DNA from: Limnoperna fortunei
Lineage: Eukaryota; Mollusca; Bivalvia; Mytilida; Modiolidae
Length of the DNA stretch: 64,000 nt
Assembly: GCA_944474755.1 (NCBI GenBank)
Contig: OX104117.1
Location: 66,517,522-66,581,521 of the forward strand
Direction: 5' to 3'
Under the pieces are notes generated by a model, which ran no database searches, was not told the DNA's origin, and saw only the letters and a program-made list of their open reading frames with translations. This document shows positions 34,646 to 46,305 of the stretch, in pieces. The translations under genes were made by a program, and so were the position numbers. Position 1 is the stretch's first letter, and each line of letters opens with the position of its first letter.

Positions 34646-37600
34646 CTCCTTCAGTCTTTCACATGAAGACGATAAAGCTGCCTGTGTTCTCTCCATTAGT
34701 GAACAAATGTTTAACTGATGGCAAGCCAGAACTGGCATGGAATCAGCTCATTGCGGAGACAGCCAATTTCTTCTATGAGCAACTTGCTGATGGAGGGGAC
34801 CAGCAACTGTATCGAGCAATTGGACAAAAAATGTATTCAGCATACCCATGTATCAGGATGGAGGGAAGCTATGCTTGGGTAACTTACATTTTGTATATTT
34901 TATAAAAACACATAACTTAAAAAGGCTAATTAATTGGGGTGTAATGATTCCACTTTCTCATGTTCCGATGCACACCATAATCTTGACATATGAGCTGATC
35001 CGTATCACACTGACCATTGTTTTATCTAAATTTTTAAGTTCATTAATTTATAGGAAAGCAAGTTTTTACATATTAATTGTCAAATATGTTTAATATCCCT
35101 GGAAAAAACAATGTAAATCATGACAACAAAGCCTTTTTAAAATTTTCAATAAAACACATGTTGACATCCCAAGAAACATTACGCCATAATATGATTTGTG
35201 ATAAAAAAAAACCATTGAAATGGTGCCCATTACATTTTGAACTATAGGGGAGTGCCTTTAGGTATCGATTATTTAACAATGGCTATCCATGTGTAAATCT
35301 CCAACAAACCACAGGCAACTATGAATTATTTCTTAATTTAAAATCACTTTTTTATGTCAAGGTTTCAATGCATAGTGCATATGCATATCTTCTTCTCCTT
35401 ACTTCTTGGTTTCTTTAATGTTTTTATTTGATATTTTGTAGTCTTTTTTCACCAAAGGCTTGTCTCAAAAAATACGGCACATGAGGCACAACTTAAAAAC
35501 AAAAAGTCAAATGAAAGCTGGGAAAACAGCATCACCTCAAGCTGCCAAAAGATTTAAATGCACTGAATCTCCATCAGCAGCCAGTGCTTCCAATCCTGGA
35601 AAGTCTGCGGAAGAGATAACTTCCCATGTTCTACAGCTAAAGGAGGAGTGGAGGAAATTACATCGTAATCGTGATGGGACACACATCAAGATGCTCTTAC
35701 GGGAGACATTAGCCTACAGGGACGAGTACCTCAAATCCCATTCAAAGAGTCTCTTGAAAGATGTGATTGAGGAGTTTCCATGCTTCAAAGATGGCCTTTA
35801 TGTAAGTACATGTATAGATCTCTATGATATATATTCATTTATTTTTTTTATTTCAAGGGTATTTAAAATATCAATATTAGAAATTGTGTTTTACATTTTT
35901 TATTTTTTTTTCTATAAAAAATATAGAAAAATCCTTTGGATAATCATGAAAGTTCAAAAATGTATTCCTCATTAAATATCACAACACATCCTGAATCACC
36001 TAATTCTTAACAAATTTTATATGGCAACAAAGATCCAAATTAATTGAAGACAGATTTTGTGTTTGTAATTTTTTTTTAATCTAAATAATTATCTTACAGA
36101 CATATATATAATGTATTGTATATTTATTTTATATCATTAGATCCTGTTTGAATTCAATATACGTTATGGGGATGAGAAGCTTTCTGCAGCGTCAAAGGCC
36201 ATTAAAAGAATTGTTGCTACTTCAAACAAGATGATGGGAAAAGAGTTTGAAAACTTGTCAGAAGTATGCATCTTCTTTAATTTTTACATGTTCACACTTA
36301 ATTTTATATTCTTATAAAATCTAGATTTTCTTGTGAAAAACAGATATTAAACTATAACAATGACATGACCGTCTTGCTAAGTCCAACTTCTCATAATTGA
36401 AACATCCAAAATGCTCAATAATTTTAAGACTTCTTACTCTAGTGATGCTCATTGTTGTCTTCAATCACGATGCCAATTTGTGACAAAGTTGATCTATAGT
36501 GACAGTTGTATGGTTACAGTCAATGTCGGAGCGAGTGCAAAAATAAATTACAATTTTAAAGAGAATGTACATCTTTAATTTAGGGTCCTAACACGATGAT
36601 AGAGGTGCTGGATTATTTGGAGCAGAACACCAAATTTGACAGGTCAGGAAAGAGGGGAGATGCTCACTTTGCAGGCATTATCAATATTGCAGAGGTAAGT
36701 CTATAATAAGCATCCTATATTTAACACAGATGGGGATGGTATACAGTTTTTCACAAGTGATGTCGTCTCTACAGGGCTCACGCTGGGTCAAAATTATAGG
36801 GAGAAGTCACTTCTCTTTTGGGTGGCTGACAGGGAGAAGTGAGGATAGAACAGGGAGAAGTGGGTGGAAAACAGGGAGAAGTTGCAGTATATGTCGCGAA
36901 CGTGTCCTGCTTACTTTGTTTGTTTTTTTTTTAAATTAGTGTTGGCATTTGCATTTTTATTATGTTTTTTTAGCAGTTTAATTTATTGAGGATAAAGTAT
37001 CAAAGATTTGATTAACTATTCAATATACTTATTTCACACATTTTCAAAAATACATGTATTGAACATAACAATAAAAAAGAATCAACTGTCACAAAACTGT
37101 TCATTAAAATAAATGTTTCTCAGTCATTGATACACAATTTGATTGATTTATAATGAAGTACTATTAGAACTAGAAGAAGAAAATTACATCATTGTGACAC
37201 ATAATATATTTTGTAAAATTGTAAAATTCACTATTAAAAGTATTTAAACATATTTAACTTAAATTTGTTTTAATTAACTGCCAAAATACTATTTTTACTA
37301 CGTGTCTATCATTGCAAAACGCATTTCACCACTGTCAGCGTAGTATATTTGCAATCTCCGGCACCAAATTCATATCCGCTCCGGAAATTTTCACAAATTC
37401 TTGTGCTCTGAACTGGTTTTCGGTTATATTGTAAACCTACGCTTGATATACCAAATAAAAATTAAAAGGGTACCAGTTCAACTTTGGCGCGTAAACATAA
37501 TAAACATGATGCGGTATCAAAAATATGAAGATTTCTTACCAAAATGGGAATAAAATTTGAAAGGCGACATTAGGCGATTCTACAAAATGAAAGGGCGACT

Positions 37601-38340
37601 TCACTTCGCTTTTGAAGATGATCGACGGCGAAGTGGGACCACGATAAGGCGACTTCTTCGCCCGAGTCGCCCTCCAACGCGAGCCCTGCTCTAGCTCCAA
37701 AGGTGAGCAACAGTATTCTTGGCAGCCATAAAAAAAAAAGACAATTTATTTCCCTTTTGTCTGACCCAGTGTAATTCATTGTTAGGATGTCTTTTCATCA
37801 AGAACTTAGTTTAATTGACAATGCAAATTGCTGGTGAGTTTTAACTGACATATTTCTTGTTTTGATCTAATCTGACAATGAAGCAAATACAATTTGCACA
37901 ATTTGACTGATTTTACTGCTTTATTTTTAGATATTTATATTTTGATGTGTTCTTGGTTTGATTTTTATACTACGTGTTACAATGTTCATTCTATTTTTAT
38001 TTTAAAGGATGTTGACGATGACAAAATCAGCAAACACCTGGAGACAAAACCTATGGTACCGCCACATATTGTTGTCTTTAAAAATGCTGGAATAATCACA
38101 GGGATTTACATTGTTGGAGACACTATCACTGTGAAATGCCAGGGCAGCAGTGTGACATCAGCACTTACCCAGTTGTTGGCTTTGTACTATGTCTTCGACA
38201 TAGATTACCCAAAGTGTTACGCCATGCTCCTAGGACTGCTTCAAATTTTTGTCATGAATGAACCATTCACTTATGATACATCCAAGAAATTTAAATTTTT
38301 CTCAAAGAAATTTAGATCTGTTTATGACTCTTTAGAGTAA
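34646..38340 (+). CDS. SAMD3-like protein without the SAM domain (five exons)
   Basis: Exons: 34646-34878, 35442-35801, 36141-36263, 36584-36694, 38008-38340. All introns have GT/AG ends and keep the frame. The stop is the TAA at 38338-38340. If translation starts at the Met at 34663 the product is 380 aa; otherwise it continues from the C2H2 ORF upstream (phase fits). Conserved blocks are GQKMYSAYPCIRMEGSYAWS followed by a basic region, RETLAYRDEYLKSHS, EFPCFKDGLY, VVFKNAGIITGIYIVGD, and the C-terminal ALTQLLALYYVFDIDYPKCY and LLQIFVMNE. These match, in order, the body of the abundant SAMD3-like proteins of fish, minus their N-terminal domains. Biochemical function is unknown. Position inside a putative transposon, with motif clusters at both ends, suggests it is element cargo rather than a host gene. 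A 917-bp transposon sits in the last intron. Confidence 0.75.
36772..37688. mobile_element. TIR element with CAGGGCTC ends and 5-bp target duplication, in the last intron of the SAMD3-like gene
   Basis: The ends CAGGGCTCACGCTGG and CCAACGCGAGCCCTG are inverted over 15 bp with two differences. The flanks are CTCTA (36767-36771 and 37689-37693). The interior has short repeats of AGGGAGAAGT on the left and GGCGACTTC on the right, and no transposase. CAG ends with a 5-bp duplication suggest hAT5, an inference also made for 11509-13912. Confidence 0.75.
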
Positions 38341-38358
38341 ATATTGATTGAGGCGTAA

Positions 38359-38364
38359 AATAAA
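38359..38364 (+). terminator. Candidate polyadenylation signal of the SAMD3-like gene
   Basis: AATAAA starts 18 nt after the stop codon and precedes the family D repeat. The spacing would make a very short 3' UTR, as often seen in compact transposon genes. Confidence 0.5.
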
Positions 38365-38439
38365 TATTGTTTGTTGCCCAAACTGACCCAGGAAATTTGC
38401 CACTATTCATGCTATGATATTTTGTTACTTTTCTATATT

Positions 38440-38685
38440 TTTATGCCCCCGTGACGACAAGTCGGGGGGCATTAAGTTTTACTCATGTCCGTACGTTTGT
38501 ACGTCCGTACAAATTTTTGTCGCACTTTACTCAGAAACTGTACAGCAGATTGGTTTGATATTTGGTAGGGTGACTTACCATGATGTACTGTATGTCCTAA
38601 GCGATTTTCAGAAGGCTACTTCCTGTTTGCCGATACTTACATATTCGCGGGGGCATCTGTGTCCTATGGACAAATTCTCTCTTTA
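38440..38685 (+). repeat. Interspersed repeat family D, copy 2
   Basis: It starts TTATGCCCCCGTGACGAC, contains GGGGGGCATTAAGTTTTACTC and AGAAACTGTACAG, and ends GGGGGCATCTGTGTCC. It is colinear with 4560-4808 and 54855-55262. Inserted in the CACTG element after the SAMD3-like gene. Confidence 0.75.
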
Positions 38686-39141
38686 TTTTATTTTGTGGTT
38701 GTAATGCATTTTGACAATCAGTTAAATGTTTTTCTTAATGGAGTTAGTTGTAAAAAGTGGTACTTTGAAATTTCCTTTCCAAATGAAAAATAATAATTGA
38801 CCAATAGCTACCTACCTATATACCAACAATTTACCTTATTAAGTTGGTTTTTGGGAAACAAGCAATTTATTTTAGGCCTAATCCATGTAGATCAGGGCCA
38901 AATTTGTTATGAAATACATCATCATGTAGATTGTCATTTTAATGTCACCATCTTGAACTTAAATGTTGAACCTAGGACATTTACCAATGTAGCAAAATTA
39001 TTTTATCATGTCACTCAAGCTTTTCTGTGTTGTGTAAAATTTTCAGTCTGCCCATTTGTTTGCTCCTCCGTCCAACAAAGTTTACATTTCTGTTAAGCCT
39101 GTTTTTGTTGAACTTAATGAATATTCATGTTATATAATAAT

Positions 39142-40259
39142 TGTCTCGCCTGCGACGAAAGTCGCTGGAGGCGAGACATATGTATGGGAATCCGGCGGCA
39201 GCGGCGGCGTAAACACTTGACATCTTGCTTCATATCTTTGTAAGCCCAAGCCCTAGGTTCATCAAATTTGGTCCAGAGGTAGCTTATGATGAGTACTTGC
39301 CAGTCAGTCACCTGTCACCTGACCTTGACCTCAATTTCACGGTCCAGCGACTACGTTAAAGTTTTTGGGTTACGACAGTTCCTCTGTAACTACGCATGGT
39401 AGGATGACAATATTTGGTGTATAGGTTGCTGATGACTAGTACATGACTGTCTGGTAGGTGTCACCTGACCTTGACCTCAATTTCACGGTCCAGCGACTAC
39501 GTTAAAGTTTTTGGGTTACGACAGTTCCTCTGTAACTACGCATGGTAGGATGACAATATTTGGTGTATAGGTTGCTGATGACTAGTACATGACTGTCTGG
39601 TAGGTGTCACCTGACCTTGACCTCAATTTCACGGTCCAGCGACTACGTTAAAGTTTTTGGGTTACGACAGTTCCTCTGTAACTACGCATGGTAGGATGAC
39701 AATATTTGGTGTATAGGTTGCTGATGACTAGTACATGACTGTCTGGTAGGTGTCACCTGACCTTGACCTCAATTTCACGGTCCAGCGACTACGTTAAAGT
39801 TTTTGGGTTACGACAGTTCCTCTGTAACTACGCATGGTAGGATGACAATATTTGGTGTATAGGTTGCTGATGAATAGTACATGACTGTCTGGTAGGTGTC
39901 ACCTGACCTTGACCTCAATTTCACGGTCCAGCGACTACGTTAAAGTTTTTGGGTTACAACAGTTCCTCTGTAACTACGCATGGTAGGATGACAATATTTG
40001 GTGTATAGGTTGCTGATGAATAGTACATGACTGTCTGGTAGGTTCCACCTGACCTTGACCTCAATTTCACGGTCCAGTGACTACGTTAAAGTTTTTGGGT
40101 TACGGCTGTTCCCCTGTAACTATGCAGGGTATGGTGACAATATTTTGTATACAGGCCGCTGCTGATATTTAATGCTATTTACGTAATGCTTATGACGAAA
40201 TTTATTTTCGTTACTGATGCGGAATGCAGGCGAGACGTTTTTCTGTGTCCACACTTGTT
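39142..40259 (-). mobile_element. Pearl-like (Helentron-associated) element, copy 3
   Basis: It is the reverse orientation of the 14533-16417 copy. The hairpin terminus TGTCTCGCCTGCGACGAAAG is at 39142, and the other end AACAAGTGTGGACACAG (read on minus) is at about 40259. It has six to seven 146-bp units. Units are very similar to each other and to copy 2. It is nested in the CACTG element, so it inserted later. Confidence 0.8.
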
Positions 40260-41689
40260 TTATACTTGTGCATAAAGATTTCTTGTTTTGAATTATTGTA
40301 TTATATGCAATTAATTACTTTATCATTTACATATACTCAATACATATGTTAAGGTGGGGCATTACCAAATAAAATGAGAAGATTTATTGTAACTGACATT
40401 TAATCATTTAAGACTGGATAGTTATTGATAAAAAGCAACTAAATTTTTTAGCAAAAAAAGGTCACTTTTGAAAGCCATCTAGTGCATTTTTTAAACACTT
40501 TTTAGTGGATAGTACCCTAATTTACGACATGCATAATAGTTTTTGCCCTGCCTACCATTTTTTCTTATATATAATTACAATTTTAGGTCTGTATGTCTAT
40601 AACGTATTCTGTCATTTAAGGTTCAACTTCAAGGATGTCAATCATGATAAAAAAAAATTTGTAGCTAATGAAATACAGAATAAGGCATCTGTTTTCTCAA
40701 CATTTAAAGTCGAGTTGGTATTGTCACACCGAAAGTTAATATTTGTGCTTTAAAACAATGTTTTTATTAATATCAGTATTCATGAATGTGCCAAAATGTT
40801 TATTTATACATGTGATTTAATCTGATTTTAAGAATGTGCAATTTTTATGCAGTTTAATCATTGTTAGCTGAACTTTCTTCAATCTAGTCCTTATTTTAAT
40901 GTGTAGCTGTTTAAGATTTTGTTCTGTTTTCCGTATGCTTCTTAAATGATCTGTGCCGTTGAGAAAAAAAATCATAAATGTATATAAAAAGGAGGTGTAA
41001 CTGTACATCTTTTCTGGAATAGTTTTGATTAAATTTGTTATTTATGCCATACAAAGTTAAATGCTGGAGGTGATTTTTTTCAATTGAACTTTATTAAAAT
41101 GACAATATTAAAAAGGATCAATAAGGTTTTTTTCTGTTCCTCAAATAAGATGAGAGAGGGCCTGAGAACTAAATTAATTTTACATGATCTAGGTTAACCT
41201 TTGCTTTCAAGTTGATTTCTTTGATATGAAAAGTTTTTTTTCTGTGCTGCATGCTAAAAGAAATTAATTATATGTTAATTGAGTACTTGGCTGCCTCTTG
41301 CTTGTAAATCAATTTCAAATGCTTGTGTAAAAAAGAGTGTACAATACAAAATCTTTATTTTTTTGGGTTGTGTGAGATTGGGGGGGGGGCAATTTTACAT
41401 TTTCTGCACCAACAATGATGTAACTTGATCTTGTGAAATTCTTGTTTCTTTTGTTACAATTTGATATTGATAGATTGTGTTATTTCTTCAAAAATTACAC
41501 ATTATTGTTATCAATCATGCCATTGTGTTGCACTTGTTTGTGTTTATAATTTGATCAAAATATTTAATGTTACTTCCATAGTTGTGTCTTGATTTTTGGT
41601 TCAAAATTAAATACATAATTGCTAATAATAAACAAGTTGAAAATCAACATTTCTTTTGTTATTTCTCAGCATATCTAGAATATTTTGAA
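40260..41689. other. Right part of the CACTG element, non-coding
   Basis: Several 60-80 codon ORFs are present but none has recognisable domains. A G run is at about 41380. If the element encodes more than the two ORFs, the missing parts are not evident here. Confidence 0.4.
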
Positions 41690-42085
41690 CACCTTATCTG
41701 GAACACGTGTGTTCCAGATATATACGCATAGTGTTCTAGATTTTAACACTTTTATTCTTGAACACAGTCCTAGCGTTCCAGAAGTGTTACAAGCCTTTGC
41801 ACATGTAAGTGTGTTCAATTTTGCTCACATGGACATGTTCCAGATTTTAACACATATGTTCAAAAGATACACATAGCGTTCCACCCTTGAACACTAAGCA
41901 TTCAAGACATGCACACATGGGGTTCCAGGAATGAACACATGGTGTTCGAGATTTGTACACATAGCATTCCAAAATTGCACACATGGTGTTAAATAATTGA
42001 ACACACATGTTAAGATTAAGAACACATTTACACGTTCCAGAAGTGTTACAAAAGAGTGTTCAAGAAGTGTTCTAAATCTTAACAC
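41690..42085. repeat. Right cluster of GAACAC/GTGTTC motifs
   Basis: About twenty copies of GAACAC, GTGTTC or close variants (GTTCCAG, AACACTT) occur at spacings of roughly 15-25 bp, for example TGGAACACGTGTGTTCCAG. They stop just before the right terminus at 42099. The density mirrors the left cluster at 33310-33450. Confidence 0.7.
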
Positions 42086-42099
42086 CTACATTTACAGTG

Positions 42100-42556
42100 T
42101 AGGTTAGGTTTCCTGCAATTGACATTAATTACCGATAGTTACAACTGGAATCTCACCAGGGAGCTTCTTATTCCTTATCTAATACATAAATTTGTCAGCA
42201 CACATGCAGTGTTTGTTGATGAAAACATCTGAAGTTATGAGATTAATTACAGGACACAATGTAACAGTAGGTCTCCTCCCCTTTCTGGGGTATTCCATTC
42301 AAATAACTGTGTGTTCTTAAGCCATTAACCAGGCCTTGTGTATTCAGTGTTCTGGTTTATAGCAGTCATAGAATTGCTATACTCAAAACAAAGTTGCTGT
42401 TTAAAATTTTACCACCCACCAACCCCATCCAAACACCTTCAATACTGTCATGACAAGGGGAACATCTCAGCATCTCAGTGATAAATATATTTCAGTTTGG
42501 ACCTTTATGAAATTTTATCACTGACATTTCTTAAATTTAATTCATCCCCCAAGTAT
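42100..42556. other. Spacer, no feature seen
   Basis: Lies between the right end of the CACTG element and the second direct repeat. No gene or repeat is supported. Confidence 0.4.
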
Positions 42557-43155
42557 TTCGGGGATATAACTAAAAAATTTCATTCAAGCGCCAGTGCCGG
42601 TCCACGGATACTGATGAGACTCCATGGTCTCATCCTCTGATGGAGACCACCCTTGGTCCCATTCCCAGGAGATCCCTTGCAGACCTTGCACACTCTGGCT
42701 GCAGATGAGACTATCTCTTGTCTCATCCCCTGATGGAGAACCCTCGCTCCATTTCCCCTCTTACTGGCGTATTGTCGGGCAAGGTGGGTTCTTCCTCTCA
42801 CTGAAGGACTGTAACTTGACTTGCTCTGGCAGGAAATAAAAATTTGTTGTTGAAAGCTGAGTGTTTCCCTAGGGCCAAATATTCATATATTTTACAATAA
42901 ATAATAAATATATATATATATAGATCTTTGTCTGCTTATACCAGAACACTCCCAGGACTATTAATGGGTTATGGCTTTACACACAGTTCCTTCACCCAAT
43001 TTGACTATATTGCATAAAGTTAACAAGGACCAAATGTTCTATTTTATTCATGGGAGTTTTAAAACCTTGACACACAATAGAACAAACACTTTACATAACA
43101 CATATAACAATTATAAATGATATCATGGTAATACTAATTGCAAAGTTTGTATAAA
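42557..43155 (+). repeat. Long direct repeat H, copy 2
   Basis: About 98% identical to 32480-33127 outside length changes. It lacks 44 bp that copy 1 has between two ATTTTAT motifs, leaving one motif, which is the signature of a microhomology deletion in this copy. The (AT)n tract at about 42908 is shorter than in copy 1. Confidence 0.75.
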
Positions 43156-46140
43156 GTTGTACTGTGAAAATTCACGAACAAATTATTGAAAAAAAGCATA
43201 TCTAAAATGTTATTATATTTTTCAGTGTGTGAATATAAGTGCGGCAAATACGTCGAAAGTTGTTATAAATCGGTAAAAAGTTGCAAACGTTACTAGACAT
43301 GGTTGAATGTATAGCGCTTTCACGATACACGAAAACAAAATTAATTGAAAAGGGGCAAAAATTAAAATAAAGAAAAAACCGCATTCTTGAAAAAGTGTTT
43401 ATGTTTATTTTTCAAGTTAACAGTTTTATAGGAATAAAAAACATTAAAATACGGCCTCTTTTTAAGTGTGTTCAATTATTCACAGAATATCCTAGTTGTG
43501 ATTACGTCATTGTACTAGATAGTGAGGTCATATTTTGAAGGGAAAAATTTATGACGCACACAATTTTGGGTACCTAACACTCATGCCAAATTTCAGGAAA
43601 ATAAGTGACTAAATAAAAAAGTTCTGAATGACCTGGTCTTGCTTTTCTTGTTACAATTTACAACACGATTTATGGGGAAAATCTTGCTTAAACATTTTAA
43701 AGTTTCTAATAATTCAAGTATATTGGTTGCACAAAAGACGGGTATAGTTCGTTTTGATCTACAACTAAAAATACAAGTGTTTTGACACTTTCGTCATCCG
43801 TTAAAGGTCTCCGACCTAAAAATATTTACTAGTATCTGAAACTAAAAACGACCCAACAACCAGCGGTACGTCTAAGTTAAGTTATATTCATAATTACTTT
43901 TGTAAAAAACATTATTTTCACACATGAAAAGCCTGTAATGATCACGTTACGTATTACAAAAACCTCTGTTTAATCGACATGAACGTTACACAAAATTTGT
44001 GATACATAATTCTGGGAAGTATTGTCTGGCCGGGATATTTGACACGGCGGTGGCCATCTTGAATTTAGGATCTGCGTCAAAATCTTAAAATTTGACATTT
44101 CTACAGAATCACAATCAAATTTGCCACTCAGATTTTCAGAGCAAGATTCATGTTAATTTCCGACAATCAGAACATCAATGGCTCTAGTAGCCACAATGCA
44201 TTTTAAAATGGCAGAAAATTACCCTGATATCAGTTCTGCATAACTTAAATTTAAATAAGTGAAATAGTTTCTGAAACCAGCTGTTTTTCTTAGTGCCTCT
44301 GGAGTTCTAAGTTCCACTGTTGTGGCCATTTTGGTTTTAGGATCAGTACCAAAGATTCATGTTGTATAGAAAAGTACTACAGTACACTGGTTCATGTATC
44401 TGAGAGCTACCCTTAATCTGAACTATTTGTCACAAGTGCAAATTGAAGAACATGGGACAACACATGTTTTGGCCAATATCTCATAATATTTTATAGCTAC
44501 AGAAAAAACCTGTTACATTAGCACATTCAATCTGTATAAGTTTCATAAGTTTTGTTTAACTACCTTTTTAGGAGTTTTTGCTATTAAGTTGCGATTTTTA
44601 AAGAAAATTGTCAGTTTTGACAGTATAACCTGAAAAGAAAAACAGCAGATTGATATAGTAAACTGCAAAAATGATCAGCATAGTGATGTAAATCACTATG
44701 TTGGTCTCAATTGTCTGACAAATTATTATAGGAGTTATTGCCATTTAATAATAACTAGAGTGAAACTGTAAATTGCAAAAAATAATCAACAAGACAAGGT
44801 CTTTAAATAACGCATTTGGTAAAAGAAAATGTCAGACGAATACTTATAGGCGCGTTTGCACTTTAATAACAATTTTGTTATGAAAATGTACGTATTTGCC
44901 TTATAAATTTAAAGCTATAACAGCTAGAGTAAAACTGTAAATAGCAAAAACAATCGGAAGGACATGGTCTACAAACCATTTAAATGTCAAAAATTCGTCC
45001 AGTTACTCCTTATACTATTACATGTCATTTACTCATAACTTTTCTTGAAATTTTCAGTGTTTGCTTTGTAACTTAAAACTGATAAATTTCTCAATGAATT
45101 ATCCTAATACTTACCATTAAGTTTCTATTATAAAGGAATACATAATTCAACAATTCAACAGTTAACAAAATCGCAAAGTTCCCAAGTCGGAAAATTAGGA
45201 AAACAATAGCAGGTGTACAACTTCAACACATTTACAATCTTTCTGTGAAGATTTAGAGTTCTAGATTGAAAACTAGGAGTTGATTACACAATATATGTAC
45301 TGTTTTCTGCAAATGTGCTTAATAAATGACCAAGTTCCAAGGTCTGTAAAATTTGGAAACATGCTGGAACACTTTCATAATAGCAGGTGCAATAAATTCA
45401 ATACATGTGCAAACGTACTGTGAAGGTTCATAGATCTGGTTTGAAAACTGTAGGAGGAATTGATAAAAATAGATACCCCATTTACCCTGCCCGCCTGACT
45501 AAACCATAATATAGCCCCCAAAACCAGAGTGGAACTCTAAATTGTAAGGCAAGGCCTACAAATAACTCGTTTGCCTCGTTTGGTCCAAGATTGTCCAATG
45601 ACTTCTTTTTTTGGAGTTATTTCCCTTGAATGACAATTTATGAAATATCAGTTTTCTCCTTTTAAATAAAAAACTATAGCAGCAAAAGTAAAACTCTAAA
45701 AGCAAAAATAATCAGCAATTTATGTCACAACAGCAAATAGTTCTTTTTTCATTACATTTATAAGCACCATTTTTTTCAGTTTAAATTCCCTTTTAAGTCG
45801 ATCAGAACTTTGTATGTTGCTTAATTAAGAAATGACTCAAAAGTCTGAGAATTTAATTGAGTTTTGTTTTGAGAAATCTAGGCCTGAACATGAATGATTC
45901 TTTAACTAATCGAAATTTTACTCTAAATGTGAATGCTGTCTGTAAATTAAAGTGTAGAATAATGTTAATCTTACATGCTAGTGAACACAGTTTTCTAAAA
46001 GTTTAAAAATACAAGATTGTCCTCTTGTTAAAGAATTTCTATCGTGTTTCTTATTCAAACTACACCGAGACAGTTAACAAGAGACCATAAAAGCAACGAT
46101 TAATTGTATAGTTATGAATACAATACATTACTTTCTGGAC
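43156..46140. other. Intergenic with diverged repeat blocks, no gene
   Basis: Two loosely similar units of about 160 bp occur at roughly 45165-45300 and 45325-45480 (GCAGGTG.AA..TTCAA.ACAT, then GTGAAG.TT..AG). Recurrent GTAAACTG(C/T)AAA..CAAAAA phrases occur at 44655-44965. These look like old tandem repeats of a decayed element. No ORF is supported. Confidence 0.4.
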
Positions 46141-46305
46141 ATTTAGGTCTGTGTGGACTACGGGTGTTGGTGTAATAGAAATGTAAGTGGATTATAGATC
46201 TATGTGGAAAATAAGTCTTTATGGACCATAGGTCTGTGTGAGCTGTGGGTTTGTATGGACTACAAGTCTGGGTGGACTATGGGCCTATGTGGACAACAGG
46301 TCTGG
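46141..46305 (+). repeat. Degenerate short-period tandem repeat
   Basis: Variants of GGTCTGTGTGGACTA recur about eight times at intervals near 20-22 bp. Minisatellite-like, with no coding potential. Confidence 0.55.

Larger units (their letters stand above)
33275..42099 (+). mobile_element. Candidate 8.8-kb CACTG-type DNA transposon carrying a C2H2 gene and a SAMD3-like gene
   Basis: The left terminus CACTGCAAATAT and the right terminus ACATTTACAGTG are inverted copies over 12 bp with two mismatches, flanked by TA on both sides (33273-33274, 42100-42101). Immediately inside each end lies a dense cluster of GAACAC/GTGTTC motifs (33310-33450 and 41690-42085) and none is dense elsewhere. CACTR termini, a 2-3 bp duplication and subterminal motif clusters are features of the EnSpm/CACTA superfamily. 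Between the ends lie the C2H2 ORF, the SAMD3-like exons and younger insertions (36772-37688, 38440-38685, 39142-40259). No transposase catalytic domain was recognised, so it is either non-autonomous or its transposase is unfamiliar. Confidence 0.5.

Noticed and set aside
42580..42839. Overlapping ORFs on both strands in the 0.6-kb direct repeats as genes
   Set aside because: Both strands are open because of GC-rich repeated hairpin sequence. There is no domain, and the frames end at repeat boundaries.
32480..43155. Long direct repeats as LTRs of a retrotransposon
   Set aside because: No TG...CA ends, primer binding site or polypurine tract, and no gag, protease, integrase or RT between them.
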